Virus record (IMG/VR): IMGVR_UViG_3300046736_000171
Span: 1 to 40,329 of that record
Origin: a virus
DNA: 40,329 nucleotides
Strand: one strand, 5' to 3'
In this document: positions 1 through 7,185 of the stretch, piece after piece
How the letters are laid out: the number at the start of each line of letters is the position of its first letter
Position numbering within the stretch: position 1 is the first letter of the stretch
Translations under genes and position numbers: made by a program
The notes under the pieces: generated by a model
Database searches by the model: none
Told to the model about the DNA's origin: nothing
What the model saw: only the letters and a program-made list of their open reading frames with translations

Positions 1-127
1 CCAGATATACACCCGCCATTTGCACAATCTGTATTGTTACGGGGAAGTTGTTGATAGAAGTTTGTAAACGTGTAGAATACGCAGAGGTTATCGGCAATTT
101 TGATGCCTAGGGGGATTTATGGATCAA
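1..127. repeat. Terminal direct repeat, left copy (assembly overlap of a circular genome)
   Basis: These 127 bases are identical to the last 127 bases of the window. The length equals a k-mer size often used by short-read assemblers, so this is most simply the overlap of a circular contig. Positions 1-110 are the 3' end of the 67-aa gene that starts at 40109 (stop TAG at 108-110), and the next gene begins 8 bases later, so the early operon runs through the join. A real short terminal repeat of the virion DNA cannot be excluded from sequence alone. Confidence 0.95.
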
Positions 128-412
128 TTTGAATTTATGAAGGCATTGGTAGTAGTTCTTCTAGGAACTGCAGGGCTATACTTAGCCATTCAATTAACGT
201 CCGTAACAGTTCATAGAAATCTAGTTTCTGATTGCGAACAGCTTGGGGGTTTTCGTTATGACGATAAAGTATACACCTGTCAGCAAATCCGTCCCAACCC
301 CGTTCGGCCCTCTACCCACGTCGTCCCCCTTAGACCTGAATTTGGCGAAGGAAGCAAAGAGGGCGGACAACTTGGAGAAGGGGAAAGCAGCGGACGAACG
401 GTACCTTGGTGA
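119..412 (+). CDS. Small single-pass membrane protein (97 aa)
   Basis: The protein has one predicted membrane helix at about residues 7-27 (KALVVVLLGTAGLYLAIQL) followed by a short domain with two cysteines (SDCEQLGGF...DKVYTCQQI, residues 37-56). This Cys-Gly-Phe-Tyr-Cys arrangement is common in small phage membrane proteins of unknown role. The C-terminal 35 residues are Pro/Gly/Glu rich and look less like a folded protein. The ATG follows AGGGGGA by a few bases. It lies 8 bases after the preceding gene once the genome is closed. The 3' half overlaps the 258-470 gene in another frame. An early inner-membrane protein is a reasonable guess; no function is assigned. Confidence 0.7.
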   Translation: MDQFEFMKALVVVLLGTAGLYLAIQLTSVTVHRNLVSDCEQLGGFRYDDKVYTCQQIRPNPVRPSTHVVPLRPEFGEGSKEGGQLGEGESSGRTVPW

Positions 413-470
413 GCAGCAACGCCTGGAAGTTGAAATAGAAATTAGCTCCAAACTTCCTTGGGAGGATTAA
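258..470 (+). CDS. Hypothetical charged helical protein overlapping the membrane protein gene (70 aa)
   Basis: This frame overlaps 119-412 by 155 bases. The ATG at 258 has a GGGGG run 8 bases upstream; the frame is also open from a TTG at 243, which lacks a better ribosome site. Residues 25-70 are rich in Lys, Glu, Ala and Leu and read like a coiled helix (LAKEAKRADNLEK...EQQRLEVEIE), more protein-like than the Pro/Gly-rich tail read in the first frame. Embedded genes of this kind recall Rz/Rz1, but there is no lipobox or signal here, so I do not call it a spanin. Alternatives are a frameshift joining the two frames, or a shadow frame. Confidence 0.45.
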   Translation: MTIKYTPVSKSVPTPFGPLPTSSPLDLNLAKEAKRADNLEKGKAADERYLGEQQRLEVEIEISSKLPWED

Positions 471-546
471 GCGGGCGAGCTTGTTTGAGGATACACCCCA
501 TGCCATACTAGGTGGGCTGGGGCCACCTTATATTCAGGACCTAATC

Positions 547-921
547 ATGGAAACATCAGAACTAATGCAACTGGTTGATCAATGGGGCGCTGCTAGAAGA
601 AAGCGCCTTTCTGAACAGCATAAAGTGGATAAATTGGAGGAGGAAGAAAAGAAGCTTAAGGCTTTAGTAATTAAAGCCATGGCTGAAGGCAAGGTGACCT
701 CTGTTGGCGCAACACATTCCGGAGCTAACTATTCTAAGAAAGACAAGCCGATAGCTAGTGACTGGCAAAAAATCTACAACTATATACGAATCACAAATGA
801 ATTTGATCTGCTGCAAAAGCGATTGCTTGATTCAGCAATTATTTCTAGATGGGAGGACAAACTTCAAATTCCAGGTGTCGTTGCCTTTCCGGTTGAAGAC
901 ATCACGTTGTTTACACCTTAA
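547..921 (+). CDS. Conserved-type hypothetical phage protein (125 aa)
   Basis: The function is not recognised. The N-terminal half is a charged helix with a run of acidic and basic residues (HKVDKLEEEEKKLKALVIKA, residues 25-44), and the C-terminal half is mixed alpha/beta and ends in a hydrophobic segment. I chose the ATG at 547 because CAGGA lies 7 bases upstream; the frame is open from TTG 481 but that start has no ribosome site. It sits immediately before the putative ssDNA-binding protein gene (18-base gap), which suggests an accessory role in DNA metabolism by context only. Confidence 0.75.
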   Translation: METSELMQLVDQWGAARRKRLSEQHKVDKLEEEEKKLKALVIKAMAEGKVTSVGATHSGANYSKKDKPIASDWQKIYNYIRITNEFDLLQKRLLDSAIISRWEDKLQIPGVVAFPVEDITLFTP

Positions 922-938
922 TCTGTGAGTACTAACTA

Positions 939-1682
939 ATGACTACTGAAGACTCAGCCAATACACTGCCCGTAAAGTGGGATGAAGAACTGGCTAAGCA
1001 TGCTACCGCCATCGCTGCCACGGAACGCCCTAAGCTCTCTAAAATTAGTCTACGTGCGGGCATTATGTCCTACCAGGGCATAGCCATTCCGGGCAATAAG
1101 CTAGATTGTATCATTATGGGCAGCGCGTTTGAGCACCGATGGTACGAAAAGGAGTTTGACCCAAATAACCCCGCCAACCCGGCTTGCTTCGCACTGTCCC
1201 TTACGGGCGAGGACATGCAGCCACATGAAGATTCCAGGGATCCAAAATCAGAAACCTGCGAAACTTGTGAAAACTTTAAGTGGGGCAGCGACCGTAAGGG
1301 CGGAAGGGGAAAGGACTGCAAGGCGGGACGTCGGTTCACGCTGTTGCCGGCGGATGCCGTGAAACAAGGAGGCGTAAAGAAGGCTGAAATGGCATCCCTC
1401 ACCTGTCCCGTTACATCCGTTCGTAATTGGGCGAATTATGTCAATCGCATTGCAAGCGAATACCGCCGACCGCCTTGGGCCATGTTGACGTGTATTTCTG
1501 TGGTGGCAAATGTCAAGACCCAATTTGAAGTAAAATTCGAGGCCCTCGGGGTAGTGGAGGATCCACAGGCACTGTCAGATCTTATGTCGCGTATGGACAT
1601 GAGTACCACGGTTCTTTTGGCGCCCTATGAAGCCTCGGAATCTGTGGAAAAGCCAACTAATTCAAAAACCGCAAAGTATTGA
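939..1682 (+). CDS. Probable single-stranded DNA-binding / recombination accessory protein with a Cys cluster (247 aa)
   Basis: The protein contains a Cys motif at C107-x2-C110 followed by a basic Gly-rich stretch (KWGSDRKGGRGKDCK) with C127; C83 could complete a zinc site. This layout, an N-terminal Leu/Ile-rich part and a Ser/Thr/Lys-rich acidic tail are typical of a phage protein found beside family A polymerases and nucleases and often considered an ssDNA-binding protein. The 247-aa length and the position two genes before the polymerase fit. Binding to ssDNA is inferred from family resemblance and context; no OB-fold signature can be proved by eye. The start ATG 939 has only a weak ribosome site (GTGAG about 10 bases upstream). 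Confidence 0.55.
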   Translation: MTTEDSANTLPVKWDEELAKHATAIAATERPKLSKISLRAGIMSYQGIAIPGNKLDCIIMGSAFEHRWYEKEFDPNNPANPACFALSLTGEDMQPHEDSRDPKSETCETCENFKWGSDRKGGRGKDCKAGRRFTLLPADAVKQGGVKKAEMASLTCPVTSVRNWANYVNRIASEYRRPPWAMLTCISVVANVKTQFEVKFEALGVVEDPQALSDLMSRMDMSTTVLLAPYEASESVEKPTNSKTAKY

Positions 1683-1902
1683 GCTCCCTGATTAAGTAAG
1701 TGACGTAGAATGGATTGCACCGCTTACTTGGTATGCTCCCCTACGTAACCAGGGATAGCGTAGGCTCAGGCCGATACGGGAATTAAAGCAACGGGAGAAG
1801 CTAGTAGTCGGTACCCCACTAGGGAGCTGAGTTAAGTGCCACCGCGTTCTTTGGCAGTTTCTCCGAAATGCAAATAGAAACTGCCTCAACTCAGGAGTCT
1901 TC
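1683..1902 (+). other. Structured untranslated leader of the DNA polymerase gene
   Basis: This 220-base gap holds no gene. It contains a series of possible hairpins: AAGTAAG near 1693 with CTTACTT near 1724, CCTACG (1739-1744) with CGTAGG (1759-1764), CTAGT (1801-1805) with ACTAG (about 1818-1822), then the strong nested hairpin described separately at 1827-1894. I see no convincing sigma70 promoter and no T-tract, so it looks like a folded mRNA leader rather than a terminator. The stretch GCTGAGTTAAGT (from 1826) resembles GCTGAGTTGAGT (from 12284) in the convergent region. Confidence 0.5.
1827..1894 (+). promoter_or_regulatory. Nested hairpin abutting the polymerase ribosome-binding site
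   Basis: The inner stem is a perfect 10-bp inverted repeat: GGCAGTTTCT at 1853-1862 and AGAAACTGCC at 1876-1885 with a 13-base loop. An outer 7-bp pairing joins CTGAGTT (1827-1833) to AACTCAG (1888-1894). The right outer arm shares CAG with the Shine-Dalgarno sequence CAGGAG (1892-1897) of the polymerase gene. Pairing could therefore partly hide the ribosome site and tune polymerase translation. The pairing is seen in the sequence; the regulatory role is inferred. Confidence 0.55.
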
Positions 1903-3888
1903 ATGCCAAACCCAATAACGATTGACTTTGAAACGGATGCAATTGTAGGCAACCCGATTGTATCGCCACCTACCCCCGTCGGTTGTGCTTTTCTGATCCC
2001 AGGCCAACAACCTTTTTATCTAGACTGGGGGCATCCAGAATTTGAAGTAGGAGATCCAAAATATCCTAAAGGTTCCAAACGGAATTGTTCGTGGAGTAAA
2101 GCACATGAATATCTCGAAAAAATCGTTAGCAGTGGGGAAGATGTACTTTTTCATAATGCTGGCTTCGACCTCAGCGTTCTTAACGCAGCGTTTTGCAACG
2201 CCCGCTGGAATTGGATGGATAACAGTTGGCGTCGGGTTCACGATACTATGTATCTTTTGTTTTTGGCTGACCCTTACAGCACAACTCTCAGTCTTAAACC
2301 ATCAGCTGAAAGATACCTTGGAAAGCCTCCAATTGAACAGTCAGAACTTTACGATTGGATCGTTGCAAACGTTCCCGGTGCGACCCGTGCAACAGCTGGC
2401 GCATTCATATCTAAGGCTCCTGGTGATCTGGTGGCTCCTTACGCTGTTGGGGATGTGGTTCGTACCCGTGGTCTTTTTGATTTACTTCACGCAAAAATAG
2501 TTGAACAAGGGATGGAGGCCGCGTATGACCGAGAACGCCGCAATTTTCCTACGCTCGTCAACGCTACTCGTCGTGGGATTCGTATTGATAGAAATACTTT
2601 GGAATATCATACGGAGGTTTACGGAACGTGCTTGGAGGTTGCCACTGAAAGCCTTGCTGGTAGTTTGGGCTGCTCTGTGGGCGACCTTGGTGACGAGTCG
2701 TCTTTTGCTGACGCTCTCGAACGGTCAGGGGCTGTAACGGAATGGGTACTTACCCCCAAATCCAAAAAACGATCTATGTCTAAAGACAACCTTAAGATTG
2801 TCATACCGGAAGTTAAGATTTTAATGGAGTATAAAAGTGCGCTCGAAACCTGCCTCCAAACCTTCATGCGCCCCTGGCTGGCTCTTAGCGAAGCCGATGG
2901 CCGCCTGCACCCTAACTGGAACCAAGTCAAACAACCGAAAAATGGGGGTAACCCTTTCAGCCAAAAAGGCACCCGCACCGGCCGCCTCTCATCTGACAGT
3001 CCAAACTTTCAGAATGTGCCCACTGAGTTTAAAGATCAATTTGGAGCGCCTTTGGCAGTCCCCGATGGGCTACACCCACTGCCCTTCATGCGGCGGTATT
3101 GTCTTCCTGAAGAAGGACATGTGTGGCTTAAGCGCGACTTCTCTTCTCAAGAGATACGAATACTCGCGCACTTTGAAGATGGGTCACTTGCAACAGCTTA
3201 CCGGCTCAACCCAAATCTAGATCCACACCAAATGGCAGCAGATTTGATTGCTAATATCGTAGGATTAGTCTATGACAGGCCCGAAGTTAAAATCACTGGC
3301 TTTTCTATCATCTACGGAACAGGAGCTCCAGGCTTGTCAAGCCAGCTTGGGCGGCCAGTTCACGAAGCCGCGCAGATTAAATCTGCTTACCTTACGGCTA
3401 TGCCGGGTGTCTCTAGCCTGCAACGTGACGTTAAGTTGCGAGGCCAGTCAGGTCAACCAGTTCGAACGTGGGGTGGTAGAATCTATTACTCTGAACCTCC
3501 AAAAGAAATTGATGGAAGACTTCGGGACTTCGCTTATAAGCTGCTCAATTACCTCATTCAAGGAAGTGCGGCAGACCAAACGAAAGAAAGCATTGCAGAC
3601 TGGGAAGACACGCGCAAATGGCACGATATCTTCTTAGCGACAGTGCACGATGAAATAAACATCAGCGCCCCCAGGGAGCACGCATATGAAAGTATGCGGA
3701 CACTTAAACAATCCATGGAAAAGGACAGGCTGGACGTACCGATGCTGTCTGAAGGATTTATGGGCGAAAATTGGCAAGATTTAAAGTCTACTGATAAGCT
3801 GGAATCCAGAAATGATTACGAAAATCAATTTCATGGAAAAAATACGTCTACTGGACGGGGTGTGGGTAGAGGCGTCATGGATAACTGA
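1903..3888 (+). CDS. Family A DNA polymerase with 3'-5' exonuclease domain (661 aa)
   Basis: This is the replicative polymerase, a PolA/T7 gp5-type enzyme lacking the 5' nuclease domain. Exonuclease motifs are D8-x-E10 (IDFETD), N85-x3-D89 (FHNAGFD) and Y180-x3-D184 (YAVGD). Polymerase motifs are RTGRLSSDSPNFQNVP near 358-373, motif A RDFSSQEIR with D412, motif B K463-ITGF-SIIYG and motif C H582-D-E. Phe467 sits at the ribose-selecting position of the O-helix. All catalytic residues are present and the length suits the family. The ATG follows CAGGAG. A long folded leader precedes it and may regulate translation. It must accept whatever modified thymidine triphosphate the downstream cassette supplies. 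Confidence 0.96.
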   Translation: MPNPITIDFETDAIVGNPIVSPPTPVGCAFLIPGQQPFYLDWGHPEFEVGDPKYPKGSKRNCSWSKAHEYLEKIVSSGEDVLFHNAGFDLSVLNAAFCNARWNWMDNSWRRVHDTMYLLFLADPYSTTLSLKPSAERYLGKPPIEQSELYDWIVANVPGATRATAGAFISKAPGDLVAPYAVGDVVRTRGLFDLLHAKIVEQGMEAAYDRERRNFPTLVNATRRGIRIDRNTLEYHTEVYGTCLEVATESLAGSLGCSVGDLGDESSFADALERSGAVTEWVLTPKSKKRSMSKDNLKIVIPEVKILMEYKSALETCLQTFMRPWLALSEADGRLHPNWNQVKQPKNGGNPFSQKGTRTGRLSSDSPNFQNVPTEFKDQFGAPLAVPDGLHPLPFMRRYCLPEEGHVWLKRDFSSQEIRILAHFEDGSLATAYRLNPNLDPHQMAADLIANIVGLVYDRPEVKITGFSIIYGTGAPGLSSQLGRPVHEAAQIKSAYLTAMPGVSSLQRDVKLRGQSGQPVRTWGGRIYYSEPPKEIDGRLRDFAYKLLNYLIQGSAADQTKESIADWEDTRKWHDIFLATVHDEINISAPREHAYESMRTLKQSMEKDRLDVPMLSEGFMGENWQDLKSTDKLESRNDYENQFHGKNTSTGRGVGRGVMDN

Positions 3889-3897
3889 GGAATTTAT

Positions 3898-4149
3898 ATG
3901 AAAATAGAAAAGCAAGCAAAATTCATGCAAGAATTGCAAGAACTAATAAATCGGCACAGCATGGATAATGAATCAAATACTCCAGATTTTCTTTTGGCCG
4001 AATATCTTATGGGGTGCCTGTCTATTTATGCGAGTACACTAGCGCGGAGGGATGCATGGTTTAACTTCAAGCCATTTGGAGTAAAATTACATACGCATTG
4101 GACAACACCTGAGGGTATACCAGATGAAAATTCGCCTAGTAAGACTTAA
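3898..4149 (+). CDS. Hypothetical phage protein with TPDFLLAEYL-type motif (83 aa)
   Basis: This is a small, mostly helical protein with a segment ELINRHSMDNESNTPDFLLAEYL and then ASTLARRDAW. The pattern, a short protein listing TPDFxLAxYL then an Arg-Asp/Glu-Trp segment, recurs in many tailed phages as an uncharacterised protein. It starts 9 bases after the polymerase stop with AGGAA 5-6 bases before the ATG, and its end overlaps the next gene by 26 bases, so it is translated as part of the replication operon. No function is known to me. Confidence 0.8.
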   Translation: MKIEKQAKFMQELQELINRHSMDNESNTPDFLLAEYLMGCLSIYASTLARRDAWFNFKPFGVKLHTHWTTPEGIPDENSPSKT

Positions 4150-4411
4150 TTCGTTAACAACGGAGGTTGGGGAATTTTATCTAATGGGGGTCCGCCAAAT
4201 GGAGGGAACATCGATCGCACAATTTCCAGTTAGGCTGGAATGGTCGGAAGCGCCAAATCCAAAATGGCATACAGTGGAGTTTACAAATGAGTTTCAGCCT
4301 AACGAAGATAACAACGCACGAGAAGTGCGCCCTGAAGTACAAGTTCCGGTATATACTAAACCTTCCGGAGACGAAGGGGTCAGCAGCAGAAAGAGGCGTA
4401 AATCTACATAA
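4124..4411 (+). CDS. Hypothetical protein bridging to the nuclease gene (95 aa)
   Basis: No family is recognised. The first 60 residues look like a small beta-rich domain (IRLVRLNSLTTEVGEFYLMGV...QFPVRLEW), while the last 40 residues are Pro/Arg/Ser rich and lie inside the nuclease gene in a different frame (125-base overlap). GAGGG lies 8 bases upstream of the ATG. Without this gene there would be a 137-base hole in an otherwise gapless operon, which supports it. The C-terminal tail may be a by-product of the overlap. Confidence 0.6.
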   Translation: MKIRLVRLNSLTTEVGEFYLMGVRQMEGTSIAQFPVRLEWSEAPNPKWHTVEFTNEFQPNEDNNAREVRPEVQVPVYTKPSGDEGVSSRKRRKST

Positions 4412-4925
4412 GGCGGTCGAGGATAAGCTGAAACTAGGAACTCCTTTGCCCCAAGAAATAGATAAGTACGAAACATGGCTGGACCAACTTCGTGGTCCAG
4501 ATTGCTACCCAGAACACAAGGTAGCAGTTAACCGAAACTGGGAACCTGTGGGATTTGAAGATCCAGATGCATTTATGCGATCAGTACTTGACTTAAAGTA
4601 CATCATAAATCCACAGGAAATTGCAGTTTACGATTGGAAGACTGGTAAAATTTACGATGATCATGTTGACCAAAAGCGCCTTTATGCGGCGATGGTGTTT
4701 GCAGAACACCCAGAAGTTCGTATAATTCGTAGTACTCACACCTACCTAGACTTAGGAAAGAATGTAGTGGTTTCATTTCATAAAGATGAAGCAAAGGATC
4801 TTCAAACCATGTGGCGCCAGCGGGCGGAAGAAGTTGAAAAAGATTTAGACTTTATGCCATCCCCCAGCCATCGCTGTATTTGGTGTGGATATTCTAAAAA
4901 GGTAGGTGGGCCATGCAGATTTTAG
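4287..4925 (+). CDS. RecB/Cas4-like PD-(D/E)XK exonuclease with probable Fe-S cluster (212 aa)
   Basis: The protein carries the RecB-family nuclease motifs in order: RGVNLHKAVED (H41), SVLDL (D102), the core D116-W-K118 of YDWKTGK, and QKRLYAA (Q129, Y133). A lone cysteine near the N-terminus (C14) and a C-terminal C197-x2-C200-x9-C210 match the four-Cys layout of Cas4/AddB nucleases that bind a 4Fe-4S cluster. It would process DNA ends during replication or recombination, or degrade host DNA. Length is normal for a stand-alone Cas4-like phage nuclease. GGAG precedes the ATG by about 8 bases. It is followed closely by a VRR-NUC nuclease and a SNF2 helicase, suggesting joint work on DNA structures. 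No CRISPR or cas genes are present. Confidence 0.85.
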   Translation: MSFSLTKITTHEKCALKYKFRYILNLPETKGSAAERGVNLHKAVEDKLKLGTPLPQEIDKYETWLDQLRGPDCYPEHKVAVNRNWEPVGFEDPDAFMRSVLDLKYIINPQEIAVYDWKTGKIYDDHVDQKRLYAAMVFAEHPEVRIIRSTHTYLDLGKNVVVSFHKDEAKDLQTMWRQRAEEVEKDLDFMPSPSHRCIWCGYSKKVGGPCRF

Positions 4926-5191
4926 GAAAATCAAAGTATGGTACCATGGAAGTACAGTGTGAAAACTCTATGGTATGCTGGTTATCCGCGCCAAGGTGGA
5001 TTGATGGTAGACAATACTTTTTCCTTACTGGACAGTTTCAGTGTATTTGCGGCGGGAAGTGGCCTGTAGTAGCAATTTCTGCTGAACATGGCATAGAAAT
5101 TTTAGAATGTCTTATTGATGATGCGATATCAAAAATACAGACATTGGCTGAGAAATCGACACTTTGCGGAGAAGGTCATGCTGGAAATTGA
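4913..5191 (+). CDS. Hypothetical protein with CxCGG motif (92 aa)
   Basis: The function is not recognised. The first two thirds look like a small beta-sandwich with a CICGGKWP motif (residues about 44-51) that could bind metal with other cysteines (C15, C22), followed by a helix. It overlaps the nuclease gene by 13 bases and the next nuclease gene by 14 bases, and has AGGTAGG about 8 bases before the ATG. Translational coupling with two nuclease genes suggests an accessory role, but this is context only. Confidence 0.65.
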   Translation: MQILGKSKYGTMEVQCENSMVCWLSAPRWIDGRQYFFLTGQFQCICGGKWPVVAISAEHGIEILECLIDDAISKIQTLAEKSTLCGEGHAGN

Positions 5192-5711
5192 TATTGAAGA
5201 AAAGGTAATGAAGTGGGCGAAAAGAGAGGGATTTCTGACCCCCAAGGTAAAATTTGTTGAGGCCGGGTATCCAGATCGTTTATTCATAAGCCCCTTTGGC
5301 CACACTATCTTCATGGAATTTAAGCGGCCTGGGGAAGAACCCGAGCCCATTCAATACCATAGGCTTGAACAACTTACGAAACGCGGCATCCCAGCCGTCT
5401 GGGTAGACTCCGTACTGGAAGGCATCAATGTTCTCAAAGCGTCCTTGGAAGCCTCATCCATATCAAATGAGGGCGATACAACTACTCCTCTCCCAGGGGT
5501 CGGCAGGCCTCTTCTTGGATCCGGGGCTGGGGAAGACATCAACTGTTCTGGCAACCTTCAAAATTCTGTTAAGCAAGCTTTTCGTGAAAAAGATGCTGAT
5601 CGTTGCACCCCTCCGCCCAGCCCTGAAAGTGTGGCCGGACGAGATAAAGAAGTGGGAGGACTTTCAGGAACTATCCTACACGATTTTACACGGGGATATG
5701 AAGGAAGTTAA
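5178..5711 (+). CDS. VRR-NUC domain nuclease with an overprinted C-terminal extension (177 aa)
   Basis: Residues 1-95 form a compact VRR-NUC (virus-type replication-repair nuclease) domain, a PD-(D/E)XK fold: GYPDRLF holds the catalytic Asp, FMEFKRPGEEP the E-x-K pair, and a following Gln the last motif. Such phage proteins are usually only about 90-110 aa. Here the frame continues another 80 residues to 5711, lying entirely inside the start of the SNF2 helicase gene in a different frame. The ATG at 5178 is preceded by GGAGAAGG; the frame is open from 5115 but that part overlaps the preceding gene. It probably cuts branched or flapped DNA with the adjacent helicase. Whether the tail is made or removed by a frameshift is unknown. 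Confidence 0.8.
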   Translation: MLEIDIEEKVMKWAKREGFLTPKVKFVEAGYPDRLFISPFGHTIFMEFKRPGEEPEPIQYHRLEQLTKRGIPAVWVDSVLEGINVLKASLEASSISNEGDTTTPLPGVGRPLLGSGAGEDINCSGNLQNSVKQAFREKDADRCTPPPSPESVAGRDKEVGGLSGTILHDFTRGYEGS

Positions 5712-6888
5712 TCTTCAGAAAGATGTTCAAATTTATATCATAAATCCTGAAGGATTGCTATGGCTATTCGACCCTATACGAAAATACCAGCTCCCGGAAT
5801 TCGACGTCCTGTGCGTGGACGAAAGCAGCAAGTTCAAAGACTCAACGACAAAGAGATTCAAACTCTTAAAGCCGCATTTAGAGAAATACAAGAGGCGCTG
5901 GATTCTAACCGGAACACCGGCCCCGAACGGCTTAGAGGATCTCTTTGGGCAGATCTATATACTCGATCTGGGGCGTTCATTGGGACGCTACATTACGCAC
6001 TTTCGGAGCAACTTCTTTGCTCGGTCGGGGTACAATATGTACGACTGGAAGCCGAGATTGGGAGCGTTCGAGGAAGTAGTGGAGAAGATCAGCCCCCTGA
6101 TCCTGCAGTTGAACGCGGAAGATTATCTAGAAATGCCAGAACTAGTGTATCGGGACATTCGAGTAACCCTTCCCGAGCCAGTAATGCAAAAATATCTAGA
6201 CGTTCAAGAACTGTTCATAACAGCAATGGAAGAGGGTAATATTGTCGCAGCCAATGCTGCGGTCGCTGGCGTAAAGTGTCGTCAAATAGCAAACGGGGCC
6301 GTTTACCATGATGTAGAGGCTGAATGGTCCCACAACACTCTTTCTAAGGAGGGGGGCTATGTTCCAGTAGGTAAAAAAACAGGAAGTAGAGAATATGTCG
6401 TATTTCATGATGAAAAATTGGATGCACTTGAAAGCTTACTTGCAGAGTTGGAAGGTCGTTCGTGTCTTATACTTTACGAATTCGATCATGATAGAGCCCG
6501 TATTCTTGAAAGGTTGGGTCCCATGCCAGTGTTGGGCTCTGGGCTTTCGGACAAGAAACTTGACAGTACGATCGATAGCTTTAATTCGGGTAACATCCCC
6601 CGTCTGCTTGGGCACCCAGCATCTATGGGCCACGGCCTCAACTTGCAAGGGTCTTGCCATCACGTCATCTGGTTTGGCATCACATGGAACCTGGAATACT
6701 ACGATCAAGCTATTGCGCGAGTATATCGTCAGGGGCAGGAGAGTGAGCATGTTTTTGTGTATCACATTGTGGCGAGTGGTACACTAGACGAAAAGGTACT
6801 GCGGGTTTTAACTTCTAAAGATAAAACTCAGCAGGGGCTTTTAGGCGCTCTTCACAAGCATCGGGAAGAAAACTATGCAGACTCATGA
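5428..6888 (+). CDS. SNF2-family DNA helicase/translocase (486 aa)
   Basis: This is an ATP-driven double-stranded DNA translocase of superfamily 2. Motifs appear in order: PYQMRAI Q-motif-like start (residues 11-17), motif I DPGLGKT (31-37), motif II VDES (130-133), motif III LTGTPAPNG (160-168), motif V GHGLNLQG (401-408) and motif VI QAIARVYRQGQ (427-437). The protein is the compact form found in many phages, with both RecA lobes and no extra domains. GGAAGG lies about 5 bases before ATG 5428, so it starts independently even though the VRR-NUC frame runs 284 bases into it. The probable role is remodelling of replication or recombination intermediates with the two neighbouring nucleases. Confidence 0.93.
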   Translation: MFSKRPWKPHPYQMRAIQLLLSQGSAGLFLDPGLGKTSTVLATFKILLSKLFVKKMLIVAPLRPALKVWPDEIKKWEDFQELSYTILHGDMKEVNLQKDVQIYIINPEGLLWLFDPIRKYQLPEFDVLCVDESSKFKDSTTKRFKLLKPHLEKYKRRWILTGTPAPNGLEDLFGQIYILDLGRSLGRYITHFRSNFFARSGYNMYDWKPRLGAFEEVVEKISPLILQLNAEDYLEMPELVYRDIRVTLPEPVMQKYLDVQELFITAMEEGNIVAANAAVAGVKCRQIANGAVYHDVEAEWSHNTLSKEGGYVPVGKKTGSREYVVFHDEKLDALESLLAELEGRSCLILYEFDHDRARILERLGPMPVLGSGLSDKKLDSTIDSFNSGNIPRLLGHPASMGHGLNLQGSCHHVIWFGITWNLEYYDQAIARVYRQGQESEHVFVYHIVASGTLDEKVLRVLTSKDKTQQGLLGALHKHREENYADS

Positions 6889-7099
6889 ATATGATCTAAC
6901 CGTTACGCTGGTTGAACATGAAATATTTGTTCAATCCCACACTTCCGCTGGTGTAGATTTTCTACTAGGCCCATTCAGGGAATTGCGACCAATATCGGCT
7001 GAGGAATTCGTGGCATCTATTCCCCCGGGACTTCGTGTGGGCCTTCTAAATCCAGAGACAAATCTTTTTGCTCAATTGCCACCAACGTCCTTGCATTGA
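6875..7099 (+). CDS. Hypothetical small protein (74 aa)
   Basis: The family is not recognised. The first half is beta-rich (YDLTVTLVEHEIFVQSHT) and is followed by a GPFRELRPISAEEF segment; there are no Cys clusters or membrane helices. It overlaps the helicase stop by 14 bases and has GGAAG about 7 bases before the ATG, so it belongs to the same transcript. A sigma70-like promoter begins inside its last codons, so it appears to be the last gene before a new transcription unit. Confidence 0.7.
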   Translation: MQTHEYDLTVTLVEHEIFVQSHTSAGVDFLLGPFRELRPISAEEFVASIPPGLRVGLLNPETNLFAQLPPTSLH

Positions 7100-7119
7100 G
7101 TAATGGTCCTTGCTATAGT
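7091..7119 (+). promoter_or_regulatory. Candidate sigma70-type promoter with extended -10
   Basis: TTGCAT at 7091-7096 and TATAGT at 7114-7119 are separated by 17 bases, and TGC immediately precedes the -10 (extended -10 element). It lies 67 bases before the ATG of the basic H1-like protein at 7186, whose gene is closed by a strong terminator at 7727. Motif match only; not tested. Confidence 0.6.
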
Positions 7120-7185
7120 GAAGATGCAAGATACGGGCAGCGGGCTGGGTTCAGGCTGTCCACCAATTTTAATCAGGAGATTGTG

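Noticed and set aside
1853-1885. Terminator before the polymerase gene
   Set aside because: The hairpin is strong but no T-tract follows; the ribosome site of the polymerase follows directly, so a regulatory leader is more likely.
4287-4925. Cas4 as sign of a CRISPR system
   Set aside because: The nuclease has Cas4-like motifs but there are no repeats, spacers or other cas genes; stand-alone Cas4-like nucleases are common in phages.
7096-7185. Longer start of the H1-like gene
   Set aside because: The extension overlaps the promoter elements and has no ribosome site; ATG 7186 follows CAGGAG.
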